21,803 nt of DNA, from positions 1-21,803 of the forward strand of contig NZ_CAJKIS010000041.1 of the NCBI RefSeq assembly GCF_905200055.1, written 5' to 3'. The notes under the pieces are model-generated. The model made no database searches, had not been told where the DNA came from, and was given only the letters and a program-made list of their open reading frames with translations. This DNA comes from an uncultured Fusobacterium sp. Lineage in GTDB: Bacteria > Fusobacteriota > Fusobacteriia > Fusobacteriales > Fusobacteriaceae. A program made the translations under genes and the position numbers. Below are positions 1 through 7,888 of the stretch, piece by piece (positions within the stretch are counted from its first letter, which is position 1; each line of letters starts with the position of its first letter).

Positions 1-28
1 AAAATTCTTTTCAGCACTTTTTGTATGA

Positions 29-49
29 GCTGTTAAAAAATGCAACAGC
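29..49. other. Small hairpin downstream of hydG, role unclear
   Basis: A 6-bp perfect stem (GCTGTT / AACAGC, 9-nt loop) lies 22 nt past the hydG stop. On the hydG-sense (minus) strand it is not followed by a T-run, and on the plus strand only by CCCCTTTCTTTG. It may be a weak or degraded terminator. The gene to the left is outside the window. Confidence 0.3.
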
Positions 50-70
50 CCCTTTCTTTGTTATTTATTA

Positions 71-1477
71 TTAAACGTTTATATCTCTTACTCCACTTTC
101 AATAAGTTTTAAATTTTCTCTTATTTTAGCTTTAAACTCTTCATTTGGCATTTTTTCTAAAGTTTCCATAATAACTTTATCTCCAAGAGCTCTCAAATCA
201 TCATCAGCATAATCTAATAAAAACTCTTTTAAAGTCATTAGAGCATTAGCTTCACACATAACATTGATCTGCCCACTCTTAGCTATCTCCATAAATCTAT
301 CCCCTGTACGTCCATTTCTATAACAAGCAGTACAATAACTTGGGATATATCCACTTTCAATTAAGCTTTTTAGCATTTCCATTGGAGATCTATTGTCCCC
401 TAATTCAAATTGAGGTTTTTCATCTATATTTTTTTCTCTTTCTGAATATCCTCCAACACCAGTACAAGAACCACTACTTACTTGAGAAATTCCAATATCA
501 ATTATCTCATCTCTAAATCCTGCTTCTTCTCTAGTTGAAATAATAAGTCCTGTATAAGGAACTGCAAGTCTTAAAACTGCAACTAATTTTTTAAAGTTTT
601 TATCTTCTACAAGGTGAGGATAATTTTCTAGTGATACATTTTCAGCAGGTCTTAATCTTGGTACAGATATAGTATGAGGTCCTACTCCTGTAACTTTTTC
701 AAGCTCATTTGCATATCTAATCATAGCTATTGTTTCATATTTATAATCATAAAGTCCATAAAGAACTCCTATACCAACATCATCAATTCCTGCTTCTCTT
801 GCTCTAAACATAGCAGTAGTATGGTATTCATAATCTTTTTTAGGTCCTTGAAGATGGAAATATTCATAAGTAGGTTTATGATATGATTCTTGGAAAAGAA
901 TGTATGTACCTATTTCAGCTTCTTTTAATTTTCTGTAATTTTCAACAGTTGTAGCAGCAATATTTACATTTATTCTTCTAATACTTCCATTTTTAAATTT
1001 TATTGAGTAGATATCTTTTATACAATCTAATACATAATCAATAGAACAATTTATAGGATCTTCTCCAGCTTCAAGAGCTATTCTTTTATGTCCAAGTTTT
1101 TCAAGAGCTTTAACTTCAGCTATTAATTCCTCACTATTTAATTTTTTTCTAAATAATTCATCATTACAATGTTTATAACCACAATATCTACAATTGTTTA
1201 CACAATAGTTACTAATATAAAGTGGTGCAAACATAACAATTCTTTTTCCATAAATTTTCTCTTTAATTTTTTTTGAAACAGCATACATCTCTTCAAGTAA
1301 ATTTTCATCTTTTATACTCAAAAGAATAGCAGCTTCTTCATCACTTATTCCTTCAGCTTTTTCAGCTTTTTTTAAAATCTCTCTAACTATTTCAGAATCT
1401 TCGCTTTTTTTCTCAGCGTCTGAAATAATTTGGTTTATTATATTTTCATCTAAAAAATCAAGATTATATTTATTCAA
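71..1477 (-). CDS. hydG: [FeFe] hydrogenase H-cluster maturase HydG (radical SAM tyrosine lyase)
   Basis: HydG cleaves tyrosine by radical SAM chemistry and uses the fragments to make the Fe(CO)(CN) precursor of the hydrogenase H-cluster, in the cytoplasm. The 468-aa protein has the radical SAM cysteines CVNNCRYC (C92, C96, C99; CX3CX2C). It also has the C-terminal CTAC...C set (C382, C385, C408; CX2CX22C), which binds the auxiliary cluster and separates HydG from the thiamine enzyme ThiH. The length is normal for HydG. The start is TTG, supported by AAGGAGGA 5 nt upstream; no in-frame ATG fits that ribosome site. The client hydrogenase is about 12 kb away at 13293-15233 and is not in the same operon. 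The partners HydE and HydF are not in the window and could lie to the left. Identity is close to certain from the two cysteine motifs; regulation is discussed under the upstream inverted repeat. Confidence 0.95.
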   Translation of the reverse strand: MNKYNLDFLDENIINQIISDAEKKSEDSEIVREILKKAEKAEGISDEEAAILLSIKDENLLEEMYAVSKKIKEKIYGKRIVMFAPLYISNYCVNNCRYCGYKHCNDELFRKKLNSEELIAEVKALEKLGHKRIALEAGEDPINCSIDYVLDCIKDIYSIKFKNGSIRRINVNIAATTVENYRKLKEAEIGTYILFQESYHKPTYEYFHLQGPKKDYEYHTTAMFRAREAGIDDVGIGVLYGLYDYKYETIAMIRYANELEKVTGVGPHTISVPRLRPAENVSLENYPHLVEDKNFKKLVAVLRLAVPYTGLIISTREEAGFRDEIIDIGISQVSSGSCTGVGGYSEREKNIDEKPQFELGDNRSPMEMLKSLIESGYIPSYCTACYRNGRTGDRFMEIAKSGQINVMCEANALMTLKEFLLDYADDDLRALGDKVIMETLEKMPNEEFKAKIRENLKLIESGVRDINV

Positions 1478-1481
1478 AATT

Positions 1482-1490
1482 ATCCTCCTT
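1482..1490 (-). promoter_or_regulatory. hydG ribosome binding site that fixes a TTG start
   Basis: AAGGAGGA on the minus strand lies 5 nt before the TTG at 1477-1475. A strong site at correct spacing supports the non-ATG start. Confidence 0.75.
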
Positions 1491-1510
1491 ATATATTTTA
1501 TTTTGTTATT

Positions 1511-1519
1511 ATTATATCA
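1511..1519 (-). promoter_or_regulatory. Predicted hydG extended -10 promoter
   Basis: The minus strand reads TGATATAAT, an extended -10 (TGnTATAAT). No good -35 hexamer lies 16-18 nt upstream; that position is occupied by the inverted repeat at 1531-1558. The predicted transcription start is near 1504. Confidence 0.55.
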
Positions 1520-1530
1520 CATTTTCTTAT

Positions 1531-1558
1531 TAAATTATACTAAACATTGTATAATTTA
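1531..1558. promoter_or_regulatory. Perfect 10-bp inverted repeat, candidate activator site
   Basis: The left arm TAAATTATAC and right arm GTATAATTTA are exact reverse complements separated by 8 bp. The centre (1544.5) falls about 40.5 bp upstream of the predicted hydG start, where a class II activator (CRP/FNR type) usually binds. No known consensus is matched, so the binding protein is unknown. Confidence 0.5.
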
Positions 1559-1657
1559 GTTTCACGAGTAAAATTTGTTCAGTATCAAATAATTAATTTC
1601 CCTTTTTAAATAGAAAATATATAGTAAAGTGTGTTAGTTAATTTTTTTAAAAAATTA

Positions 1658-1666
1658 TGTTATAAT
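1658..1666 (+). promoter_or_regulatory. Predicted pepF extended -10 promoter
   Basis: TGTTATAAT is a full extended -10 element. A weak -35 (TTAATT, 1638-1643) lies 17 bp upstream. The start of transcription would be near 1673, just before the leader reading frame at 1702. Confidence 0.55.
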
Positions 1667-1701
1667 AATTTATATAACATGGAAAAAATGGAGGTATAAA
1701 A

Positions 1702-1839
1702 ATAAAAAAAGTTATTATAATAGGTCTTATTGCTAGTCTTATTGGAGCTAAATTATATTTTGATAATGAAAATAAAGTAAAAAATGTTCAAGAAAAAGTT
1801 ACAACAGTGGAAAAAACAATAAAAAAAGAAGGAGATACT
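1702..1839 (+). other. In-frame membrane-anchor-like leader of PepF with ATA in the start position
   Basis: A ribosome site GGAGG (1690-1694) is followed 7 nt later by ATA (1702-1704). The frame is then open through 46 codons straight into pepF. The encoded segment starts I-KKVIIIGLIASLIG, a basic N-terminus plus hydrophobic helix typical of a membrane anchor, then a charged linker rich in K, E, V and N. An ATG at the ATA position would give a normal 656-aa anchored PepF. Possible readings: a true rare ATA start, an ATG lost by mutation or sequencing error, or a remnant of a small membrane gene fused to pepF. In the present sequence the soluble start at 1840 has its own good ribosome site, so PepF is probably made without the anchor, at least in part. 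Confidence 0.5.
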
Positions 1840-3672
1840 ATGGAAAAGAAGATGTTAAAAAGAGATGAGATTGATCAAAAATATAAATGGAATTTAACAG
1901 ATTATTATGAAAACTGGGAAGCATGGGATAGAGAACTTTCAGAAGTAAAAGAGTTAATGAAAAAAGTTCCTGAATATAAGGGAAAAATAAGATATAGTTG
2001 TGAAAAATTTATTGAGTTAATAAAATTAGAAGAGGAGTTAAATAGAAGAGCTGAAAAATTATATGTATATCCATATATGTTAAAAGATTTAAACTCTAAA
2101 GATGAAGTTGCATCAATTAAAATGCAAGAAATTCAAGCACTATTCACTCAATACTCAGTAACAGTAGCTTGGATGACTCCTGAAATTTTAGAGATTCCAA
2201 AGGAAACTATGGAAAAATGGATAGAAAAAAATGAAGAGTTAAGAGATCAAAAATTTAATATAATGGAAATCTATAGATTACAAGGGCATGTATTAGATGC
2301 TGAAAAAGAAAAACTTCTTTCATACTATGGACAATATATGGGATCACCTGATGATATTTATGGAGAACTATCTATATCAGATATGAAGTGGAATGAAGTA
2401 GAGCTATCTGATGGATATAAAGGACCTGTTACAAATGGAATTTACTCAAAAGTACTGTCTACAAATAGAAATCAAGAAGATAGAAGAAAAGCTTTTGAAG
2501 CTCTTTATAGCTCTTTTGATGGAAATAAAAATACATATGCAGCTATCTATAGATCACTTTTACAAAGAGATGCTGCTTCTGCTCAAGCAAGAAACTATAA
2601 TTCAACTTTAGAAAAAGCTTTAGAGCCTAAAAATGTCCCAGTAGAAGTATTTGAAACTCTTTTAAAATCAGCAATAGATAACAATGCTCCTCTACAAAGA
2701 TATGTAAAACTTAGACAAAAAGCATTGGGATTAAAAGATTATCACTATTATGATAATAGCATAAACATTGTTGAATATAACAAAGAATTTGAATATGATA
2801 AAGCAAAAGAGATGGTATTAGCATCAGTAGCTCCATTAGGAGAAAAGTATACAAAGAAAATGGCAACTGCTTTAAGTGATGGTTGGATAGATGTATTTGA
2901 AACTGAAAATAAGAGAAGTGGAGCATACTCATTGGGAATCTACGATGTTCACCCATATGTACTTTTAAACTATCAAGGAACTATGGATGATGTATTTACA
3001 GTAGCTCACGAAATGGGACATGCTATGCACTCAACTCTTTCTAGTGAGGCTCAACCATATGCAACACATGACTATACAATATTTGTTGCAGAGGTAGCAT
3101 CAACATTTAATGAAAGATTGATGTTAGATTACATGATAAAAAATAGTAATGATTCAAATGAAAAGATAGCTCTTATTGAACAAGCTCTAGGAAATATTGT
3201 AGGAACTTTCTATATTCAAACTCTATTTGCTAACTATGAGTATCAAGCTCATAAATTAGTTGAAGAGGGGAAAGCTATCACTCCAGATGTGTTAAGTGGA
3301 ATTATGGATAATCTATTTAAACAATATTTTGGAGATACTCTTGCAATGGACGAACTTCAAAAAGTAATTTGGGCAAGAATTCCTCATTTCTTTAACTCTC
3401 CATATTATGTATATCAATATGCTACAAGCTTTGCTTCATCTGCAAATCTATATGATAGAATTACAAATGAAAAATATAGCCAAGAGGAGAGAGAAAAAGC
3501 TACTAAAGATTATTTAACTCTTCTTCAATCTGGAGGAAATGATCATCCTATGAGCCAACTTAAAAAAGCTGGTGTTGATTTAGAAAAAGAGGAAAGCTTC
3601 CATGCTGTAGCTAAAGAATTTGATAGATTACTTGATCTGTTAGAAGATGAATTAAAGAAGATAAATAAATAA
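1840..3672 (+). CDS. pepF: Oligoendopeptidase F (zinc metallopeptidase, family M3B)
   Basis: PepF cuts short peptides, usually in the cytoplasm, helping to recycle peptides in amino-acid-fermenting bacteria. From the ATG at 1840 the protein is 610 aa, typical of the family. The zinc site is visible as VAHEMGHAMHS (HEXXH at residues 390-394) with the third ligand Glu about residue 418 in FVAEVAS. The ATG at 1840 is preferred over the in-frame GTG at 1807 because GAAGGAGA sits 4-6 nt upstream of the ATG and the N-terminus then begins at the usual family position. The frame nevertheless stays open upstream to 1702 with a hydrophobic leader (separate entry). There is no hairpin between its stop and the riboswitch promoter at 3706, so its transcript probably runs into, and may end at, the riboswitch terminator at 3940-3974. 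Confidence 0.95.
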   Translation: MEKKMLKRDEIDQKYKWNLTDYYENWEAWDRELSEVKELMKKVPEYKGKIRYSCEKFIELIKLEEELNRRAEKLYVYPYMLKDLNSKDEVASIKMQEIQALFTQYSVTVAWMTPEILEIPKETMEKWIEKNEELRDQKFNIMEIYRLQGHVLDAEKEKLLSYYGQYMGSPDDIYGELSISDMKWNEVELSDGYKGPVTNGIYSKVLSTNRNQEDRRKAFEALYSSFDGNKNTYAAIYRSLLQRDAASAQARNYNSTLEKALEPKNVPVEVFETLLKSAIDNNAPLQRYVKLRQKALGLKDYHYYDNSINIVEYNKEFEYDKAKEMVLASVAPLGEKYTKKMATALSDGWIDVFETENKRSGAYSLGIYDVHPYVLLNYQGTMDDVFTVAHEMGHAMHSTLSSEAQPYATHDYTIFVAEVASTFNERLMLDYMIKNSNDSNEKIALIEQALGNIVGTFYIQTLFANYEYQAHKLVEEGKAITPDVLSGIMDNLFKQYFGDTLAMDELQKVIWARIPHFFNSPYYVYQYATSFASSANLYDRITNEKYSQEEREKATKDYLTLLQSGGNDHPMSQLKKAGVDLEKEESFHAVAKEFDRLLDLLEDELKKINK

Positions 3673-3705
3673 TTTGTTCTAAAAATGTTGCTTTTCATTT
3701 AAAAC

Positions 3706-3734
3706 TTGACAAAGAAAAAAATATTTAATATAAT
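3706..3734 (+). promoter_or_regulatory. Consensus sigma-70 promoter of the B12 riboswitch/receptor unit
   Basis: TTGACA (3706-3711) and TATAAT (3729-3734) are both perfect hexamers with the ideal 17-bp spacer. Transcription should begin near 3741, right at the start of the aptamer. Confidence 0.92.
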
Positions 3735-3742
3735 AAAATCGT

Positions 3743-3897
3743 GGAAATTAGGCACATATAGCTTAATAGAGGAAGTAGGGTGCAATTCCCTCACAGTGAA
3801 AACTGCTGTAAGGTGGACGAAATCACAAGGTATCACTTGGAAACTGGGAAGGTGTGAAAGTAGGATGAAGCTAAGTCAGAAGACTTACCAATTTTAT
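3743..3897 (+). ncRNA. Cobalamin (B12) riboswitch aptamer
   Basis: The conserved core segments appear in the right order: GGAAGTAGGGTGCAATTCCC (3771-3790), TCACAG, the CTGCTGTAAGGTGG region, and the B12 box AAGTCAGAAGACTTACC (3873-3889). The closing P1 stem can form between the GGAAATT tract near 3743 and CCAATTTT near 3888-3896. Placement directly before a TonB receptor gene is the standard genomic context. The exact 5' and 3' edges are estimated. Confidence 0.93.
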
Positions 3898-3903
3898 GAT
3901 GTT

Positions 3904-3927
3904 AATAATATTGTCAAGATTATTATT
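3904..3927 (+). promoter_or_regulatory. Hairpin between aptamer and terminator (expression platform element)
   Basis: AATAATA (3904-3910) pairs with TATTATT (3921-3927) around a 10-nt loop, TTGTCAAGAT. It may be the regulatory hairpin whose loop contacts the aptamer's L5 loop in B12 riboswitches, or part of an antiterminator. The choice cannot be made by eye. Confidence 0.4.
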
Positions 3928-3939
3928 TGTGAAAAATTG

Positions 3940-3974
3940 GACTCTAATTAGGAAACCCTAGTTAGAGTCTTTTT
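3940..3974 (+). terminator. Riboswitch-controlled intrinsic terminator
   Basis: A 13-bp stem (GACTCTAATTAGG / CCTAGTTAGAGTC, one G-U pair, AAAC loop) is followed by TTTTTATTTTT. It sits between the aptamer and the receptor's ribosome site, so B12 binding most likely ends transcription here. Confidence 0.92.
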
Positions 3975-4004
3975 ATTTTTAATACAACCATTTAGGAGGA
4001 GAGA

Positions 4005-5957
4005 ATGAAAAAATATTTAATGCTAGCAGCTATATTAGCTGTTGGAACAACTGCAATAGCAGAGGAGAAAATAGCAAGTCAAAAGTTAAATGAAACGGTT
4101 ATTTCAACTGAAAACTTTGAAACAAGTGTACTTGATACTGCTAAAAATATCACTATTGTAACTCAAGAGGAGATTCAAGCTAAGGGAGCTAATACAGTAG
4201 CTGAAGCTTTAAGAGGAGTGCCAGGTTTAACAATTACATCATCTGAAGGATCAGAACCTTATTTTGATTTAAGAGGTTATGGAGCTACTGCTGCTCAAAA
4301 TACTCTTATTTTAATTGATGGGGTACCATTAAATAATATTCAAGGTAGCTGGTATTATACAAGTCAAATTCCTGTAAATATGATTGATAAAATAGAGGTA
4401 ATTCCATCTGGTGGAGCTGTAATGTATGGAGATGGAGCAGCTGGAGGAGTTATTAATATTATTACTAAAGTACCTCAAGATAAGAAAAATTATGGTAGTG
4501 TAGGTTTAGAAATAGGTTCTTGGAAAACAGCAAAGGGAAGTTTAAACTATGGAACTAAAGTAACTGATAGATTATTAATGGATATTGCTTATACTGGATA
4601 TAGAAGTGAAGGATTTAGAGATAAAACTCAAAGAGAACAATATAAAAAATATGATAAAGATGATAAAAAAGAAGCTATTTGGTTAAGAGGTAAATATCTT
4701 TTAGATAATGGAAGCTTAGAAGCCAACTATAGACATAATAAGTTAAAAGATTATTATTCAGGACCATTAACAAAAGATCAATTTGAAAAAGATCCTAGCA
4801 TGGCAGGAGATTATAACGGAATCTGTGATAGTACTGAAGACAGTTATACATTAAAATATAATCAAAAAATAAATGAAAAATTTGATTTTTTAGTGTATGG
4901 AGGATATGAACAATTAGAATTTTATGGAGATAGTACTTGGACAACAAAGTATCTAGCAAGTCAATATTTTATTAAACCTCAAATTAAATATAATTATGGA
5001 GATAATAGTTATATTATACTAGGTGGTGACTATAAAGATGGAAAATCTGAAGATAAATTAAATACTTCAGCTAAAGATAAAACTAGAGAATCTTATGCAG
5101 GATATATTTTAAATAAAACAACTGTAGGAGATTGGCAATTTACTCAAGGTTATAGAAGAGAAAAAATAAAATATGACGCAGCAAAAAGAGAAGGAATTTT
5201 TGCTCCTTGGTATGATGCTAAAGAGAATCATGAGGCTAATAGTTATGAATTAGGAGTAAACTATTTATATTCTGATACTGGTAGTGTATATTTGAGTTAT
5301 GTAAATGGTTATAGAAGTCCCAGTATTCAAGATTTAGGAGCACGTGATCTAAATAAAAAAATCAAATTACAAGAAACAGAAACTTATGAATTAGGTTTAA
5401 AAGATATGTATAAAAATACTTATATTTCAGCCTCAGTATTTTTAATGAATACTAAAGATGAAATTTATTATGATTCTGAAAAATATAAAAATAAAAATTT
5501 TGATGGAAAAATTGAAAGAAGAGGAGCTCAATTATCTTTAAATCATTATTTTGATAAATTAACTTTAAGAGAGGGAATCTCTTTTATTGAATCTGAAATT
5601 AAAGATGGAGTAAATAAAAATAATGAGTTTCCAGGAGTACCAAAATGGACAGTTAATTTAGGAGCTACTTATAACTTTACAGAAAAATTGATAGGAAATA
5701 TTGATATGTACTATCAAAGTGCAGCTTATGGAAATGATGATTTTGCAAATAAACTTGGAAAAAATAATGAGTATACTACTGTAGATACAAATTTAACTTA
5801 TAAATTTAATGAAAGGCTAGAAATTTATGGTGGAATTAAAAATCTATTTGATGAAGAATATTGTTCATCATTTGTTTTACAAGAATATCCAGGTTATGGA
5901 AGTCATAATCCAGCTGATGGAAGAAGTTATTATGCAGGATTTAGATGTAACTTCTAA
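4005..5957 (+). CDS. btuB: TonB-dependent outer-membrane receptor, vitamin B12/corrinoid uptake (BtuB-like)
   Basis: This outer-membrane beta-barrel imports a ligand using TonB/ExbBD energy. The 650-aa protein has a signal peptide (MKKYLMLAAILAVGTTAIA, cleavage about residue 19) and a TonB-box-like NETVIST at 29-35. A plug domain follows (about 40-155; NITIVTQEEIQAKG, DVLRG-like AEALRGVPGL, LILIDGVPLN), then repeated amphipathic strands to the end. It ends GFRCNF; a terminal aromatic residue is the usual signal for barrel insertion. Length fits BtuB (about 600-650). The ligand is inferred from the cobalamin riboswitch directly upstream. The start has AGGAGGAG 4-6 nt before the ATG. The inner-membrane transporter genes btuCDF are not next to it; the following gene is sppA behind its own promoter. 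Confidence 0.88.
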   Translation: MKKYLMLAAILAVGTTAIAEEKIASQKLNETVISTENFETSVLDTAKNITIVTQEEIQAKGANTVAEALRGVPGLTITSSEGSEPYFDLRGYGATAAQNTLILIDGVPLNNIQGSWYYTSQIPVNMIDKIEVIPSGGAVMYGDGAAGGVINIITKVPQDKKNYGSVGLEIGSWKTAKGSLNYGTKVTDRLLMDIAYTGYRSEGFRDKTQREQYKKYDKDDKKEAIWLRGKYLLDNGSLEANYRHNKLKDYYSGPLTKDQFEKDPSMAGDYNGICDSTEDSYTLKYNQKINEKFDFLVYGGYEQLEFYGDSTWTTKYLASQYFIKPQIKYNYGDNSYIILGGDYKDGKSEDKLNTSAKDKTRESYAGYILNKTTVGDWQFTQGYRREKIKYDAAKREGIFAPWYDAKENHEANSYELGVNYLYSDTGSVYLSYVNGYRSPSIQDLGARDLNKKIKLQETETYELGLKDMYKNTYISASVFLMNTKDEIYYDSEKYKNKNFDGKIERRGAQLSLNHYFDKLTLREGISFIESEIKDGVNKNNEFPGVPKWTVNLGATYNFTEKLIGNIDMYYQSAAYGNDDFANKLGKNNEYTTVDTNLTYKFNERLEIYGGIKNLFDEEYCSSFVLQEYPGYGSHNPADGRSYYAGFRCNF

Positions 5958-5977
5958 TAAAATTTAATAATGGAAAA

Positions 5978-6007
5978 GGGGGATAATTGAAAAGTTATCC
6001 CTTTTTT
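5978..6007 (+). terminator. Intrinsic terminator after the B12 receptor gene
   Basis: GGGATAA (5980-5986) pairs with TTATCCC (5995-6001), the stem is extended by weaker G/A-T pairs, and six T residues follow. It lies 20 nt past the receptor stop. Confidence 0.85.
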
Positions 6008-6015
6008 AATAATGA

Positions 6016-6044
6016 TTGACACAACTCTTACACCTTGCTATTAT
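6016..6044 (+). promoter_or_regulatory. sppA promoter
   Basis: TTGACA (6016-6021), a 17-bp spacer and TATTAT (6039-6044) lie directly after the receptor terminator and about 30 bp before the sppA start. Confidence 0.8.
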
Positions 6045-6075
6045 AGTAATGAACAAAAATAGGTGGTGATAATAA

Positions 6076-7815
6076 GTGAAGATTTTAAGGTTTTTAAAAA
6101 AAATAATATTAGGAACTATCTTTTTTATAACAAAAGAGATATTTTCATTTTTAATAAAGGGATTTTTATTTCTAATTATTATCTTAGGAATAAGTGGTGT
6201 AGTTTTAAATGAATTTTTTAAAAAAGATAATATTATTATAGAAAATGAAAGTTATATTGAAATAGACTTGGCTAGAGAATTTAGAGAAAAAACTAAAAAT
6301 TTACCTGAAATATTAAAAAATGAAGATGTAAACTTCTATTCTCTTCTAAAAACTTTTGATTCTATTGAAAAAGATGAAAAGATAAAGGGAGTTATACTTA
6401 AATTAGATAACCTTGCTTTAAATAGAGGACAAATTGAAGAGTTAAGCAAGAAAATTGCTTCATTAAAAAGTAACAATAAAATTATATATAGTTATATAAC
6501 ATCTGTTGATAATAGAAACTATTCTTTAGCAACAAAAAGTAATGAAATATTTATGCCTCCAGCAATGAGTGCAAATGTAAATATTACTGGATATTATACT
6601 AAAATGATGTACTATAAAAATCTAGCTGATAAATTAGGAATAAAAGTAAATGTAGTACATGTTGGAGATTATAAATCATATGGTGAACAATATGTAAAAG
6701 ATAAAATGTCTCCTGAATATAAAGAAAATATGGAGAGACTTTTAAATAAAGTCTATGATAATTTTGTAGATAATATTAGTGAAGATAGGAGGCTAAATAA
6801 AAATCTGATTAATGAAAGAATTTTAGCTGGTGATCTAATGGTTTCAGAGCCTTATCAACTGAAAAAATTAGGAATGGTAGATGAGCTTATGTATTATGAA
6901 CAAATTAAAGAGTTTGTTGGAAAAAAGAAAGTTATTTCTTTAGATAAATATCTTCAATATGTTTATGATAATAAAAAGTCTACTAAGAAAAATAATGATA
7001 AAATAGCTATTATTTATGCTGAAGGAACTATCTTAACGGGAGAAGAGCCTAGAAATCTTTCAGATCAATTAACACCAAATACAATAATAGCTGAATTAGA
7101 TAAGGCTTTAAAAAATAAAAACATAAAGGGAATAGTATTGAGAGTAAACTCTCCTGGAGGCTCTGCTTTAGCTTCTGCTGTAATTAACAATAAGATTAAG
7201 GAAGTTGATAAGGTTAAGCCTGTATATGTCTCTATAGGAGGAATAGCAGCTTCAGGAGGATATTATATTTCTGCTGATGCAAAGAAAATTTTTGCTGATA
7301 AAGGAAGTCTTACAGGTTCGATAGGAGTTGTAAGTTTAATACCTAATGTTAAAGAGCTAGTTGAAAAAATAGATATAAATATTGAAGAATTGAAAAAAGG
7401 AGAATATGCAGATATATACTCTCTAACAAATGAAGTTACTAAAGATAAGTTAGACAAAATTTATGCTTCAAATTTAAAAGTCTATGATGAATTTTTAAAT
7501 GTAGTCTCAGAGGGAAGAGATCTAAATAGGGAATATGTTCACTCAATAGCTCAAGGAAAGGTTTGGCTAGGAGAGGAAGCATTAGAATTAAAACTTGTAG
7601 ATGAAATTGGAGGAATAGAAGATACAATAAGTAATTTAGCTAAGGATTTAAACTTAACTCATTATGATGTTATAGAAATTTCTGAATCTTTAGATTACAA
7701 TTCAATCTTAAAAAAATATATTCCTTTAATAGAAGTAAGTGATAAAATTCAATCTATTTTTGTTGAAAAAGAGTTATATTTTAAATCTTTATATTATTTT
7801 CCCTATAATATTTAA
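6076..7815 (+). CDS. sppA: Signal peptide peptidase SppA, long (67K-type) form
   Basis: SppA is a membrane-bound serine protease that degrades cleaved signal peptides on the outer face of the inner membrane. The 579-aa protein has an N-terminal hydrophobic anchor (about residues 20-47) and two tandem SppA/ClpP-fold repeats, as in the E. coli long form. The Ser-Lys dyad is present: Lys200 in GDYKSYGE (first repeat) and Ser393 in GGIAASGGYY (second repeat). The start is GTG, supported by AGGTGGTGAT upstream; a following AAGATTTTAAGG gives the basic N-terminus MKILRFLKK. It has its own promoter at 6016-6044. No terminator is seen after it, so some transcripts may continue into ybaB. Confidence 0.94.
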   Translation: MKILRFLKKIILGTIFFITKEIFSFLIKGFLFLIIILGISGVVLNEFFKKDNIIIENESYIEIDLAREFREKTKNLPEILKNEDVNFYSLLKTFDSIEKDEKIKGVILKLDNLALNRGQIEELSKKIASLKSNNKIIYSYITSVDNRNYSLATKSNEIFMPPAMSANVNITGYYTKMMYYKNLADKLGIKVNVVHVGDYKSYGEQYVKDKMSPEYKENMERLLNKVYDNFVDNISEDRRLNKNLINERILAGDLMVSEPYQLKKLGMVDELMYYEQIKEFVGKKKVISLDKYLQYVYDNKKSTKKNNDKIAIIYAEGTILTGEEPRNLSDQLTPNTIIAELDKALKNKNIKGIVLRVNSPGGSALASAVINNKIKEVDKVKPVYVSIGGIAASGGYYISADAKKIFADKGSLTGSIGVVSLIPNVKELVEKIDINIEELKKGEYADIYSLTNEVTKDKLDKIYASNLKVYDEFLNVVSEGRDLNREYVHSIAQGKVWLGEEALELKLVDEIGGIEDTISNLAKDLNLTHYDVIEISESLDYNSILKKYIPLIEVSDKIQSIFVEKELYFKSLYYFPYNI

Positions 7816-7822
7816 GTAAAGG

Positions 7823-7852
7823 TTGAAAATTAGGTATAAATTATGATATAAT
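7823..7852 (+). promoter_or_regulatory. ybaB promoter
   Basis: TTGAAA (7823-7828), an 18-bp spacer and TATAAT (7847-7852) preceded by TGA (extended -10). Confidence 0.8.
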
Positions 7853-7888
7853 CAATCGTAAAGAACACAAAACTAGGAGGAAATGATA

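Noticed and set aside
1679..1699. Six-codon frame MEKMEV before the PepF leader
   Set aside because: It has no ribosome site of its own and is too short to judge; it overlaps the GGAGG of the leader.
1807..1839. GTG at 1807 as the PepF start
   Set aside because: It has no ribosome site, while the ATG at 1840 has one at proper spacing. The only upstream start with a ribosome site is the ATA at 1702.
3706..3951. 81-aa reading frame starting at the riboswitch promoter
   Set aside because: It begins inside the -35 box and covers the cobalamin riboswitch; the RNA structure explains the sequence and there is no ribosome site.
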